NCBI GenBank assembly: GCA_021819255.1
Contig: JAKART010000065.1
Span: 1 to 9,140, forward strand
Length of the DNA stretch: 9,140 nt
Source of the DNA: Acidobacteriota bacterium
GTDB lineage: Bacteria > Acidobacteriota > Terriglobia > Terriglobales > Acidobacteriaceae
Direction of reading: 5' to 3'
Shown: piece after piece, positions 1-7,282 of the stretch
Numbering within the stretch: the first letter of the stretch is position 1
Layout of the letters: every line of letters starts with the position of its first letter
Position numbers and translations under genes: made by a program
Notes under the pieces: model-generated
What the model was told of the DNA's origin: nothing
What the model saw: only the letters and a program-made list of their open reading frames with translations
Database searches by the model: none

Positions 1-2007
1 GGTTCCGCCAGAGCCCAGTCCCAGCAATAAAGAAGCCACCGCATTCCCTGCCGTCTGCGTAGCGACATTTGGGTTTGGGCCTTGGGTGAGAGCCTGCGAA
101 AAGCTGTAACTTCCGGTCGGAGCCTGTGTCTCTTCATCATTTGCCTGCAGCCACATCGCTTCTCCGCCAAAGCTGATGAGGTGGTTCTTATATACCTTGC
201 TGTTCCGGACCCCGAGATAAAACATGTTGAACCCGCCGTGCCGGGTCTGACCGGGCGCAGCATCTCCCAGCGTGTAGTAATTTGCAGGTCCAATACCCGG
301 AAACAGGAGGTTGGTCGGATTGTTGGAGTCGATATAGCTCGGAAAGCCGAGCTCCTTCACAGGGTCAAAACCTGCACTCAGGGGAGTAAAGTTAATGGCT
401 GATCGCGCAAATCCAAAAGGGACCTCCATGATGAAGTTGGGTCCAAAATCATGCGTGTAATCGATCGCAGCCGTATTTGCAGTCTGGGGCTGATTCTGGC
501 CCCCTTCCGCGATGGAATAGGCTTTGGGGAATAATATCGTGGGCGGCTGGTCGAGGGCGCGATGTTCGTAGCTCACGAACATCTGATTATGAGCGTTGAT
601 GGTTTCATCCACTCGCGAATCGAAGGTGTTGATGTTCAGGGTGCTGACGCCCGAAGCAAAGTAGTTGTTTTGTCCTGAAGTGGTGCCAGGCTGGTTTGGA
701 GGCGGATAGTACTTAAGGATCGCAGCAGCCACCGGATCCATGCGGCTCGCGGGGATGCAGTTGATATCTCCTCCGCAGAACGCCGTGTTCCCCGGCCCTT
801 CCTTATACTCACTGGTAAAGCTCTGGCGAGTGTATGTGTTGGAGATTGGATTGAGGACTGTGGTTGCCGGATCGTAGATGGTAACCAACTGACCGGACGA
901 GTCGAGGGTCTGTGAGAAGTCGCCGGCGTCCTCTAAAGCAGTGGGAACGCTGGTCGTGACCTCACTCTCCGTGCCTTGGCGCAGGCCCTCGTAAGAGAAG
1001 AGAAAGAAGGTCTTATCTCGCCCGTCGTATAGCTTCGGGATGAAGACTGGACCAGTGAGGCTGATTCCGAACTGGCTACGATGGAAGAGCGGTAACGGCT
1101 TATGGGCGCGATTATTGAAGAATGTGTTGGAATCAAGCGCGGAGTTACGCAGGAACTCATATAGGCTTCCATGGAACTGATTGGTTCCTGACTTCAGGAT
1201 CACGTTCACGATGCCGCTGCCGGTGCGTCCGAACTCGGTGGAGTACGCATTGGCCTGCATCTTGAACTGCTGAACTGCATCTACGGAAGGGAAGACGGAA
1301 AAGCCGCCTATGGGATTGATGATCGTCGGGGATGCGGGAATGCCGTCGATCAGAATGTTGGTGCTGCCAGGACGGCCGCCATCAACCGACATATTCAGGC
1401 TGTTGTATTGAAAGCTGACGCCTCCTACGACTCCCGGAACGAGAAACATCAGGGAGAAGACGTTGCGCGCGTTCAGCGGCAGATTGACTACGTCGCGGTT
1501 GTTGATTACCTGACCGATGGAGGCATCGGTCGTCTGAAGCTGGGTCGCATCGGCGGTGACCTGAACTTGCTGAGACTGAGAGCCGACCTCCATCACCAGG
1601 CTGATCGCGGCCATCTGGTTCACGTCCAGATGAATCCCGGCCTGGAGGCTCGTCTTGAAGCCGGGCGCATCCGCCTTCACGGTATATGGACCGCCAGGCA
1701 GCAGGGCGGGAAAGACAAACCGTCCTTCGCTATTGGTCAGGGCCGTGGTTGAGATGTTCGTGGAGGTGTTCGTGACGGTGACGGTAGCCTTTTGAATCAT
1801 GGCTCCGGAGTGGTCCTGAACTGTGCCTTGCAGGGTCGCTGTGACGACCTGGCTGCGAGCGCAGGGAGTTTTCAAGACGATAAGGACGCCGATCGCCAGC
1901 ATCAAAGCCGGGACGGCAAGATGGCGGTACGCGGGACGAGATGACCGAAAGGTAAAGCGGTTTCCGACGGGCCAGTCCAGGCCAGAGATGATGAACTTAC
2001 GAATCAT
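1..2007 (-). CDS. TonB-dependent receptor with N-terminal carboxypeptidase-regulatory-like domain (partial, C-terminus off the left edge)
   Basis: An open reading frame of 669 codons runs without a stop from an ATG at 2007 to the window edge. A ribosome binding site GGAGG (2013-2017) lies 5 bases before the ATG. The product starts with a basic stretch and a hydrophobic segment at about residues 31-46, ending near CARSQ, which reads as a signal peptide with a long n-region. Residues about 54-151 form a carboxypeptidase-regulatory-like beta-sandwich (LQGTVQDHSGAMI, then NSEGRFVFPALLPG). A plug domain follows at about 155-275, with the family signature NLPLNARN at 175-182 and VNVILKSGTNQFHGS at about 268-281. 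After this comes the start of the barrel (LTGPVFIPKLYDGRDKTFF). A Cys pair sits at 411 and 417. Family members are usually about 1000-1200 residues, so roughly 40% is missing here. It would sit in the outer membrane and import a glycan-derived or other large ligand using TonB energy; the substrate is inferred only from the neighbouring glycosidases. Confidence 0.93.
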   Translation of the reverse strand, partial: MIRKFIISGLDWPVGNRFTFRSSRPAYRHLAVPALMLAIGVLIVLKTPCARSQVVTATLQGTVQDHSGAMIQKATVTVTNTSTNISTTALTNSEGRFVFPALLPGGPYTVKADAPGFKTSLQAGIHLDVNQMAAISLVMEVGSQSQQVQVTADATQLQTTDASIGQVINNRDVVNLPLNARNVFSLMFLVPGVVGGVSFQYNSLNMSVDGGRPGSTNILIDGIPASPTIINPIGGFSVFPSVDAVQQFKMQANAYSTEFGRTGSGIVNVILKSGTNQFHGSLYEFLRNSALDSNTFFNNRAHKPLPLFHRSQFGISLTGPVFIPKLYDGRDKTFFLFSYEGLRQGTESEVTTSVPTALEDAGDFSQTLDSSGQLVTIYDPATTVLNPISNTYTRQSFTSEYKEGPGNTAFCGGDINCIPASRMDPVAAAILKYYPPPNQPGTTSGQNNYFASGVSTLNINTFDSRVDETINAHNQMFVSYEHRALDQPPTILFPKAYSIAEGGQNQPQTANTAAIDYTHDFGPNFIMEVPFGFARSAINFTPLSAGFDPVKELGFPSYIDSNNPTNLLFPGIGPANYYTLGDAAPGQTRHGGFNMFYLGVRNSKVYKNHLISFGGEAMWLQANDEETQAPTGSYSFSQALTQGPNPNVATQTAGNAVASLLLGLGSGGT

Positions 2008-2688
2008 GGATTCCTCCGGAAAAGCTTGTCTGAGTCTCTCGAAAAATAGAGAAGGTGAAAGAGTATGGCTGGGCGGGTCAACGAATGGCGCTCCGCTTCA
2101 CGTCACCGGATTGTCTACTGAACGGCTCGGGCAGAACTGTTGGCCGGCTCCGCAGATCTTCACGATGGCTGCGGTCCAATCCGCTGGAGTGTTCAGCCCG
2201 GAACGGTTTGCTCGTGAGATTGTTGCAACTGGAGCGCGGCGAAGGAGCGTAGATCCCTCGCGTCGGGCCGATCGCACACCGTCGTGAGGTATTTCTTGTC
2301 GCGGGCCAAGCTGTTCTACGGAGCGGCAGAGCCAAGCCTCGTGCCATGAACCACCGGCGCCATGAGTCAGGACTGCGGATCTCTTGCCCGGCATCCCTGT
2401 TGGAACGGGGACGCCAGCCAGTCCAGGCGGGACAGTGGGAGGGTTGATGATCGTTCTCATCTCGGCCACCGTTGTTCGAACACAAAGCAGATTAGGACAA
2501 GCAGATCCTTGACGGCCGCCGGAGGACCGCTCATACATGAGCCGCTTGCCCCTGCTGCGCCGTTCGTTCCGAAAAGATCCTGGGTCGGAGCGATGCCGGC
2601 CAGCAGCCTCCTCCGATTCCGCCGCGAAGAATGGCCGAAGCCTAGCACCTCTTAAAGTGTTTTGTCAACGCCGGGACGTTTGTGATCC
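2008..2688. other. Intergenic stretch with no recognisable gene
   Basis: These 681 bases lie upstream of the receptor gene and downstream of the transposase stub. Several overlapping open frames of 60-150 codons exist on both strands, but none has a ribosome binding site, signal peptide or recognisable domain, and their amino acid composition (rich in Arg, Ser, Pro) looks like translated non-coding GC-rich DNA. The receptor promoter must lie in the part next to 2007. I could not place it with confidence. Confidence 0.6.
2013..2017 (-). promoter_or_regulatory. Ribosome binding site of the TonB-dependent receptor
   Basis: GGAGG on the minus strand lies 5 bases upstream of the ATG at 2007. It supports this start over the in-frame ATG at residue 36, which would cut off the basic n-region and begin inside the hydrophobic segment. 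Confidence 0.75.
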
Positions 2689-3120
2689 TTAGCCCGTGAA
2701 ATGTCCGGCTTTCATTTCTATGCCCTCCGCCGATGTTGTTGGAAGATGGGAATCCCGCGCAGTTTGCGGGATCTCCAAGATGAGAGGGGAAGTCGGCATT
2801 TTGACTTTTCCTCTCAACCTCCTTTCAACAACCCCCTCGAAAGCCTTCTCCAGAGCGGAAGTTTTCCCGAGCCGTGCTCCCTTGCCGGGGCTTGAATGGC
2901 CCAGCCGTTGCGGCCCGCAGGTGATGCTCAGGGCGCCATCCAGATGCTGTTGGACCTTGACGTTGCATCCTGCCAGGGTTCCTCGCCGGCTCACCTTCTC
3001 GATCTGCAAGACCAGGCTCTGCAAGCTGATCGTGTTGTCGCGGTTCACCGTGCGCGCGAACGGAAGCGAGAAGACCAGATCCAAATCCAGATTCCACCAC
3101 CGGGGCGGGCAGCCTCTGTG
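2689..3120 (-). pseudogene. C-terminal remnant of an ISNCY-like transposase
   Basis: The minus-strand frame ending at a TAA (2689-2691) encodes LDLDLVFSLPFARTVNRDNT, then TLAGCNVKVQQHLDGALSI and GPQRLGH. This matches the pattern I know from the C-terminal part of ISNCY-type transposases, just after the DDE catalytic core: a 'LD-IFS ... R-VN-DNT' segment, a 'LAGC-V-VHEHLDGT-SI-YGPH-VG' segment and a basic tail. The frame stays open back to about 3189 but loses resemblance before about 3100 and has no ATG. The helix-turn-helix and catalytic core are absent, and no other frame upstream continues the homology. Both ends of the element are therefore gone or unrecognisable, and it cannot move by itself. 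It lies just downstream of the sulfatase gene in the same orientation. Confidence 0.75.
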
Positions 3121-3182
3121 CGAGGCTGCTCCGCGAGCGCCGGATCGAAGCGGAGAGCAAGAGTGAGGACCGCAGGAGCTTA

Positions 3183-3215
3183 CGTCTCTTCACCGAAGCC
3201 GTTCAAGCAGAGACG
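3183..3215 (-). terminator. Possible stem-loop downstream of the sulfatase gene
   Basis: A perfect 7-bp inverted repeat, CGTCTCT (3183-3189) and AGAGACG (3209-3215), encloses a 19-base loop. It starts about 20 bases after the sulfatase stop. There is no T-run after it on the minus strand, so it is only a weak candidate terminator or mRNA-end structure. Confidence 0.3.
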
Positions 3216-3236
3216 CTCTTCAGGATCTTCCGGTAG

Positions 3237-4760
3237 TTAGGCATAGTAGGGCCAATAGGAGATCTGTGGACGTGGCTCTCCGGCCTGGACCATGCGCTCC
3301 ATGAGCCGTTCGCGAAGCTGAGCGGTGATCTCCGGCATGGACCGATCTCCGACATAATGCAGCAGCTCTTTGGTGGGGCTTCTCTGGTCAAGGCGGCCTG
3401 CCAGGTTGAGCAATTGATAGGGGTCGGCACGGTTGTTGTAAAGCTGATAGTCACGATAGTGGAGGCTGCCCTGATCCCTTGCCGGATGAGCGTCGGGGGC
3501 CAGAGCCACGTAGGTCCATTCGGGCGTTCGCAAGGCGCGGGCGGTTTCCGATTCACTGATCTGGACGAGGACATCATTGGGCCAGTCTTCGCGGGCTTTC
3601 TCGTCATGTAAGAGGGGGAGGAAGCTCTTGCCCTGCATGGAGGAGGGAATGGGGGCACCGACGGCATCCAGAATGGTTGGGGTGAGATCGATCATGCTGA
3701 CCAGTTCGGGAATGAGTTGACGATTGTTAAAGCCAGGGCCCTGGATCATCAAGGGAACGTGGATGGAGCTTTCATGCGGGCTGCGCTTGTACTCCTGGTT
3801 GCGCGTACGGAAGTGGCAGGAATGGTCGCTGGTGAAGATGACGATGGTGTTGTCTTCAAGGTTCTGTTCTTTGAGCGTCTTCATGATGCGCCCGAAGGAT
3901 TCATCGATGGCTTTGACGTCGCCGTAGTATTTATCCAGCTCGTAGGGCCAGTCCCCCGGGAAGAAGCGCAGATCGGGCGGGACATAGGGATTGCGGAATT
4001 GTTCGGCATAGCCGTGGGGCGGCGCGAATCCGTATTCGTCGCCATTCCAGGGGCCGTTCTGTTGATGGGGTTCCAACTGAGAAATGACGAGCAGGAATGG
4101 GTCATCGTGCTTCTGCCGGAGGAAGGATTCTGCCTTTTCCGTCAAGAATTCAATGCGATGAGTATCTTTGCCGTAAGGCACGGGGTTGCCATCGTTATCC
4201 CAGAAGTGGCTGTCGTAGGGTAGCGTGCTGATCTCCGGGGCATTCGCCGCCAGCCAGTAGCCGGTAAATCCGCCGCGGTATTGTGGTGGAACGGCACCGG
4301 CTCCAACCGGGTTATTGGGCGCGAGATGCCATTTGCCAATGTAATTGGCGGAGTATCCAGCCTTGGTGAGCGCGGTGGCGATGGTATCGGCGTTGGGGTG
4401 GAGGCCTGGGCCGTTTTTCCATACTCCGGTGGTGGTGGCGTATTGGCCGGTCATGAGGCAGGAGCGCGAGGGGGAGCACAGTGGCTGATTGGTGATGAAG
4501 TTTTGAAAAACTGTGCCACGGCGATACATGGCGTCGAGGTTGGGGGTGCAGTCGGTAGGGTTCTGGCCGGCCGCGCAGACGAAGTCGTAGCGGAACTGGT
4601 CGGAGTGAAACAGGACGATGTTAGGTTTTTTGGCGGGCTTGTCGGAGGGCTGTTGTGCGTCTTGTGCCAATGCCCGGTCATTGGCGCTGTTGGCAAGTGC
4701 CAGGCCGGTTGCTCCCACTCCAAGTTGATGGATGAAGTTTCTCCGTGTGACGGGTTTCAT
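3237..4760 (-). CDS. Tat-exported type I (formylglycine-dependent) sulfatase
   Basis: This 507-residue protein belongs to the alkaline phosphatase-like sulfatase superfamily and hydrolyses sulfate esters. The start at 4760 is chosen because GGAGG (4768-4772) lies 7 bases upstream and the protein then begins with a twin-arginine signal (TRRNFIHQLG, a hydrophobic stretch, cleavage near ALA at about 30-32). The in-frame extension to 4958 has no such features. Core motifs in order: metal-binding NIVLFHSDQ (D54, Q55); the maturation motif CSPSR at 95-99, with Cys95 the residue converted to formylglycine; GKWHL at 142-146; SDHS at 311-314 (D312, H313) followed by EYKRS with Lys325; then IHVPLMIQGPG. 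The usual Gly after TSDH is a Ser here. Length is normal for the family. Tat export fits an enzyme folded and modified in the cytoplasm by a formylglycine-generating enzyme, which is not encoded in this window. Neighbouring glycosidases suggest a sulfated glycan substrate, but arylsulfatase-like substrates cannot be excluded. Confidence 0.93.
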   Translation of the reverse strand: MKPVTRRNFIHQLGVGATGLALANSANDRALAQDAQQPSDKPAKKPNIVLFHSDQFRYDFVCAAGQNPTDCTPNLDAMYRRGTVFQNFITNQPLCSPSRSCLMTGQYATTTGVWKNGPGLHPNADTIATALTKAGYSANYIGKWHLAPNNPVGAGAVPPQYRGGFTGYWLAANAPEISTLPYDSHFWDNDGNPVPYGKDTHRIEFLTEKAESFLRQKHDDPFLLVISQLEPHQQNGPWNGDEYGFAPPHGYAEQFRNPYVPPDLRFFPGDWPYELDKYYGDVKAIDESFGRIMKTLKEQNLEDNTIVIFTSDHSCHFRTRNQEYKRSPHESSIHVPLMIQGPGFNNRQLIPELVSMIDLTPTILDAVGAPIPSSMQGKSFLPLLHDEKAREDWPNDVLVQISESETARALRTPEWTYVALAPDAHPARDQGSLHYRDYQLYNNRADPYQLLNLAGRLDQRSPTKELLHYVGDRSMPEITAQLRERLMERMVQAGEPRPQISYWPYYA

Positions 4761-4767
4761 GGCAAAG

Positions 4768-4772
4768 CCTCC
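4768..4772 (-). promoter_or_regulatory. Ribosome binding site deciding the sulfatase start
   Basis: GGAGG on the minus strand, 7 bases before the ATG at 4760. Together with the RR signal directly after that ATG, it rejects the 66-codon longer open frame. Confidence 0.8.
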
Positions 4773-4786
4773 GAATGCTTTCGTCA

Positions 4787-4801
4787 GGTGTACTATATAC
4801 C
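4787..4801 (-). promoter_or_regulatory. Candidate -10 element and overlapping operator-like dyad of the sulfatase gene
   Basis: The 15-mer GGTGTACTATATACC is an imperfect palindrome (5 of 6 pairs match around a 3-base centre) lying 27-41 bases upstream of the sulfatase ATG. On the minus strand it contains TATAGT (4792-4797), a good -10 match at a distance that leaves a leader of about 25 bases holding the ribosome binding site. No convincing -35 box lies 16-18 bases further upstream. The GT...TA...AC layout recalls GntR-type operators, but this is only a resemblance. Confidence 0.35.
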
Positions 4802-5182
4802 TATTGGACGAACGGTCGCGAGGCTTCCCAGGCCTTTCAGAGACATGGATTCCGTGAACGCCATCGAGGTTCCGGCGATTCCTGGAATCCTTCCTGCTCT
4901 GGTGAGGTTGAGCACGAGAGCGATGCGTGCCTAGCCGAACCCATTTTGAGGGGACCATCGCTGCTGCTTACCTTACCCGGCGTCCGTGCCAATTGCGGAC
5001 AGAGGATGGTTCGGGCCGCTTACGACAACTTGCGTGGACTTGCGCGAGTGGCCGAAAGCAGCCGTGATCAGGGGATTCGCTGAAGCTTTCCTTTTGAAGA
5101 AAACTGAACCGGCTTCCACGGAACGGATGCACAAATCATTTTTTGCGGGATCATCGTCTGTCAGTCTGTCACTCAATCTTTC

Positions 5183-5209
5183 CCTGAGTGCTGCCTGCTT
5201 GTGCTCAGG
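5183..5209 (-). terminator. Weak stem-loop at the end of the GH27 gene
   Basis: CCTGAG (5183-5188) and CTCAGG (5204-5209) form a 6-bp inverted repeat that overlaps the GH27 stop codon at 5205-5207. No T-run follows on the minus strand, so termination here is uncertain. Confidence 0.2.
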
Positions 5210-6437
5210 CTTTTGACAGGCGCAACAGAACGACGCCCCAGGATGGCGCCCAGGCAGAATAGGAATCTCGAATGATTCCAATTTCCTGGTGAGTCCATAG
5301 ATCGCGCGCCTTGGCTGGCCCGGTCCATCCCAGATCGGCGAGGTCAAACCGGATAGGGGTGTTCCAGGTGAGGCGGTTGAAGAGCCCCACGGCCACGTCG
5401 CCGCCCGAAAGTGGTTTCGCCCAAAGCTCAACAGGACCTTTCTGCCAGACGCGGTCGCCCTGTTTGCCCAGCGGATCCTGGTTAACGGCGATCACCTCGC
5501 GGTTCATGAGAATCCTTTTGGTTGGCTCGGTCATTTTGGTGAGGTCGGTGCTGGCGAGCAAGGGAGCAGCGAGAATCGCCCAAAGGCTCATCTGGGTCAT
5601 CTCACCGTTGGGCGACATGCCACCGTTGCCGACCTGAAGCATGTCTGGATCGTTCCAGCGGCCGGGACCGGCATACTTTGATAGTCCGGCCTGAGAGAAG
5701 CCGACTTCGGCCATGGTGATATAGTCGGGCCGGATGTCGTGCGAGGTCCGCCAAAGATTGCCGCCAACTTCCGCGCCCCACTCCCAAACGTAGTCGATTC
5801 CGTACTGGCAGAGGCTATAGACGATGGGACGGCCAGTTTTCAGCAGTGCCCGGTGCATCCTGGCATAGGCCTGCTTCATGAGTTCAAACTGTTTCGCCGG
5901 ATCGTTGGGGGCATCGTGAAGCATGATCTTGCGGAAGGTGCACAGGTCGTACTTCAGGAAGTCGACTCCCCAGGAGGCAAACGTCTCGGCATCCTGCTCT
6001 TCATGGCCATAACTGGCAGGATCGCCGCCACAGGTGAACGGGCCGGGGCCCGAATACATCCCGAACTTTAATCCTTTTGCGTGGATATAGTCGGACAGAC
6101 TTTTGATATCCGGGAATCTCTCATTCGGTTGGAGAACGCCATTGGCGTCGCGCTTACCCTGCCAGCTTCCATCAATGTTGACGTAGTTGTAGCCGACATC
6201 GCGCATTCCGCTGGAGACCATGACATCCGCGGCTGCCCGCACATCCTCCTGGGTGACGTTGCGACGGAAGCAGTACCAGCTATTCCAACCCATGGGAGGT
6301 GTGGGCGCCAGAGCGTCAGGCGTTGGCGTATCGTTCTCGGCGCTCAAGGCCTGTGGCGTGAGCGATGCCACGGTCATGCCGAGCGCGGTGGCGCCGGTGC
6401 CTTTGAGGAAAGATCTGCGATTCCATGTATTGCCCAA
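5205..6437 (-). CDS. Tat-exported GH27 alpha-galactosidase
   Basis: A retaining glycosidase of family GH27, expected to release terminal alpha-galactose. The preferred start is TTG at 6437 (410 residues), because GGGAG (6445-6449) lies 7 bases before it; the alternative TTG at 6443 would leave only 1 base of spacing, and no in-frame ATG exists. The protein begins with a textbook twin-arginine motif, NRRSFLKGTGATALG, with cleavage near ALSA. The catalytic barrel starts at PPMGWNSW (about 47-54) and continues with VNIDGSW and the nucleophile region DFLKYDLC (Asp164 by this start). The acid/base region is WRTSHDI (Asp234), followed by GRWNDPDML. The residue after the nucleophile Asp is Leu, where eukaryotic enzymes have Asn (YDNC). 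A beta-sandwich of about 90 residues ends the protein, and it has no extra binding module. Length is typical. Divergence from the orphan CBM6 on the other strand is noted. Related activities such as beta-arabinopyranosidase are possible in this family. Confidence 0.94.
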   Translation of the reverse strand: MGNTWNRRSFLKGTGATALGMTVASLTPQALSAENDTPTPDALAPTPPMGWNSWYCFRRNVTQEDVRAAADVMVSSGMRDVGYNYVNIDGSWQGKRDANGVLQPNERFPDIKSLSDYIHAKGLKFGMYSGPGPFTCGGDPASYGHEEQDAETFASWGVDFLKYDLCTFRKIMLHDAPNDPAKQFELMKQAYARMHRALLKTGRPIVYSLCQYGIDYVWEWGAEVGGNLWRTSHDIRPDYITMAEVGFSQAGLSKYAGPGRWNDPDMLQVGNGGMSPNGEMTQMSLWAILAAPLLASTDLTKMTEPTKRILMNREVIAVNQDPLGKQGDRVWQKGPVELWAKPLSGGDVAVGLFNRLTWNTPIRFDLADLGWTGPAKARDLWTHQEIGIIRDSYSAWAPSWGVVLLRLSKA

Positions 6438-6444
6438 GAGCAAA

Positions 6445-6449
6445 CTCCC
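6445..6449 (-). promoter_or_regulatory. Ribosome binding site supporting the TTG start of GH27
   Basis: GGGAG on the minus strand, 7 bases upstream of TTG 6435-6437. An overlapping ATG (6449-6451) lies in a different frame and does not read into GH27. Confidence 0.6.
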
Positions 6450-6653
6450 ATGGCAGCGCGTATGAAAGATGGCGCGAGGCGCTGCCTCCGTTGCGATGTT
6501 TGTGTCGGCTGATGCAGATGCAGGCCAATGTATCCAGTCGATGGAGCGCAGTGCGGCAGCGTCATCCTCCGAGCTTGCCGCTCCTGAGCAACAGGCGATT
6601 CGACGGCAAAGTCAATCGCCACTTCCTGCCGCACGGCAGTTCATTCGTTAAGG

Positions 6654-6663
6654 GTATTTATAC
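6654..6663 (-). promoter_or_regulatory. Candidate AT-rich promoter element upstream of GH27
   Basis: GTAT-TT-ATAC is a perfect small dyad in a GC-rich stretch about 215 bases upstream of the GH27 start. Read on the minus strand it gives TATAAA, a plausible -10. No clear -35 box is seen, and the leader would be long, so this is tentative. Confidence 0.2.
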
Positions 6664-6691
6664 AGGATTGAGAAGCGGTGGAAGTTGGAAT

Positions 6692-7096
6692 GTGGCCGCC
6701 ACCGCCCAGATTCAAGGCTCCAGCTACAGCAAGGAAGAAGGGCTGGAGACCGAGGATAGCGGTGACTCCACGGGTGATGGTGACCTGGGCTACCTGACCT
6801 CAAGCGCTTATGCCTGCTTGCCTAACGTTGATTTCGGCGCGGCCGGATCCATCCATAGCGTGGCCGTGCGGACCTCCAGCGACGGCAACGGCGGCACCGC
6901 AGCGTTCTACCTGGATAGCATGACAAGCGCGCCGATTGCCACAGTAAGTCGGCCCGTGACTGGAAGCTGGGAGTCGAACTGGGTGACCATCAGCGCGCCG
7001 GTCTCTACCGTCTCCGGGACGCACAGCCTCTGCGTTGTCTTTACCGGAGGAAGGAGCTTTGAAACATCTCGAACGTTCTGGCTCCAGTTTCAGTAA
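6692..7096 (+). pseudogene. Orphan CBM6 carbohydrate-binding module, probable tail of a lost glycosidase
   Basis: The frame ending at TAA 7094-7096 encodes a family 6 carbohydrate-binding module of about 130 residues. Recognisable parts are ATAQIQGSSYSKEEGLETED, LGYLTSSAYACLPNVDFGAAG, a VAVRTSSDGNGG strand, TGSWESNWVTIS and VSGTHSLCVVFTGG. Together these follow the order of CBM6 modules found at the C-terminus of GH43-type arabinofuranosidases/xylosidases. The frame is open back to 6425, but the upstream 90 codons look non-coding and overlap the GH27 start on the other strand. They hold no signal peptide, no catalytic domain and no ribosome binding site. The Glu of the usual QAESY/QGESY entry motif is Ser, and the end (FETSRTFWLQFQ) has diverged from the usual FNLNWFQF. 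I infer a 3' remnant of a gene whose catalytic part was deleted. A small binding protein expressed from a non-ATG start cannot be excluded. Module identity is fairly sure; the pseudogene status less so. Confidence 0.65.
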
Positions 7097-7282
7097 CCAT
7101 CCTGCCGGCAGACCGTATGCACGTTGTGAAGCCGCTGAGGTTCACTGGGCGTGAAGGGATCGGTTGGCGCAGGTGAGAAGTGATTCGAAATCAGATGCGC
7201 TGACCGCATCGCAGCCGCCCCGGCATGGCGGCGCGCAACGGCGCGCGGTTGATCCGGACGATAAAGGCCTGGGCGAGAGACA

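Larger units (their letters stand above)
4761..5204. other. Intergenic region between GH27 and sulfatase genes
   Basis: These 444 bases hold no gene I can support. They contain the candidate sulfatase promoter at 4787-4801 and a perfect dyad GATTCC-T-GGAATC (4877-4889). A gap this long suggests that the sulfatase has its own promoter and is not simply read through from the GH27 gene. Confidence 0.55.

Noticed and set aside
1823..2287. 154-codon plus-strand frame spanning the receptor start
   Set aside because: Shadow of the receptor gene's 5' end, running on into non-coding DNA.
2098..2538. 146-codon minus-strand frame with an HGAGGSWH stretch recalling alpha/beta hydrolases, and an N-terminus loosely like RidA proteins
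   Set aside because: Only a few residues match, nothing else of either fold follows, and no ribosome binding site is present. Most likely chance.
3717..4223. 168-codon plus-strand frame inside the sulfatase gene
   Set aside because: Antisense shadow; no start signals and no recognisable family.
4281..4934. 217-codon plus-strand frame opposite the sulfatase N-terminus
   Set aside because: Antisense shadow of the sulfatase; Gly/Val-rich, no ribosome binding site and no domain.
4761..4958. 66-codon N-terminal extension of the sulfatase
   Set aside because: The extension has no ribosome binding site and would bury the Tat signal; the start at 4760 has both a GGAGG and an RR signal.
4986..5216. 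76-codon plus-strand frame with a hydrophobic Ser/Leu-rich end
   Set aside because: No ribosome binding site; it runs into the antisense of the GH27 3' end; no sign of a real small membrane protein.
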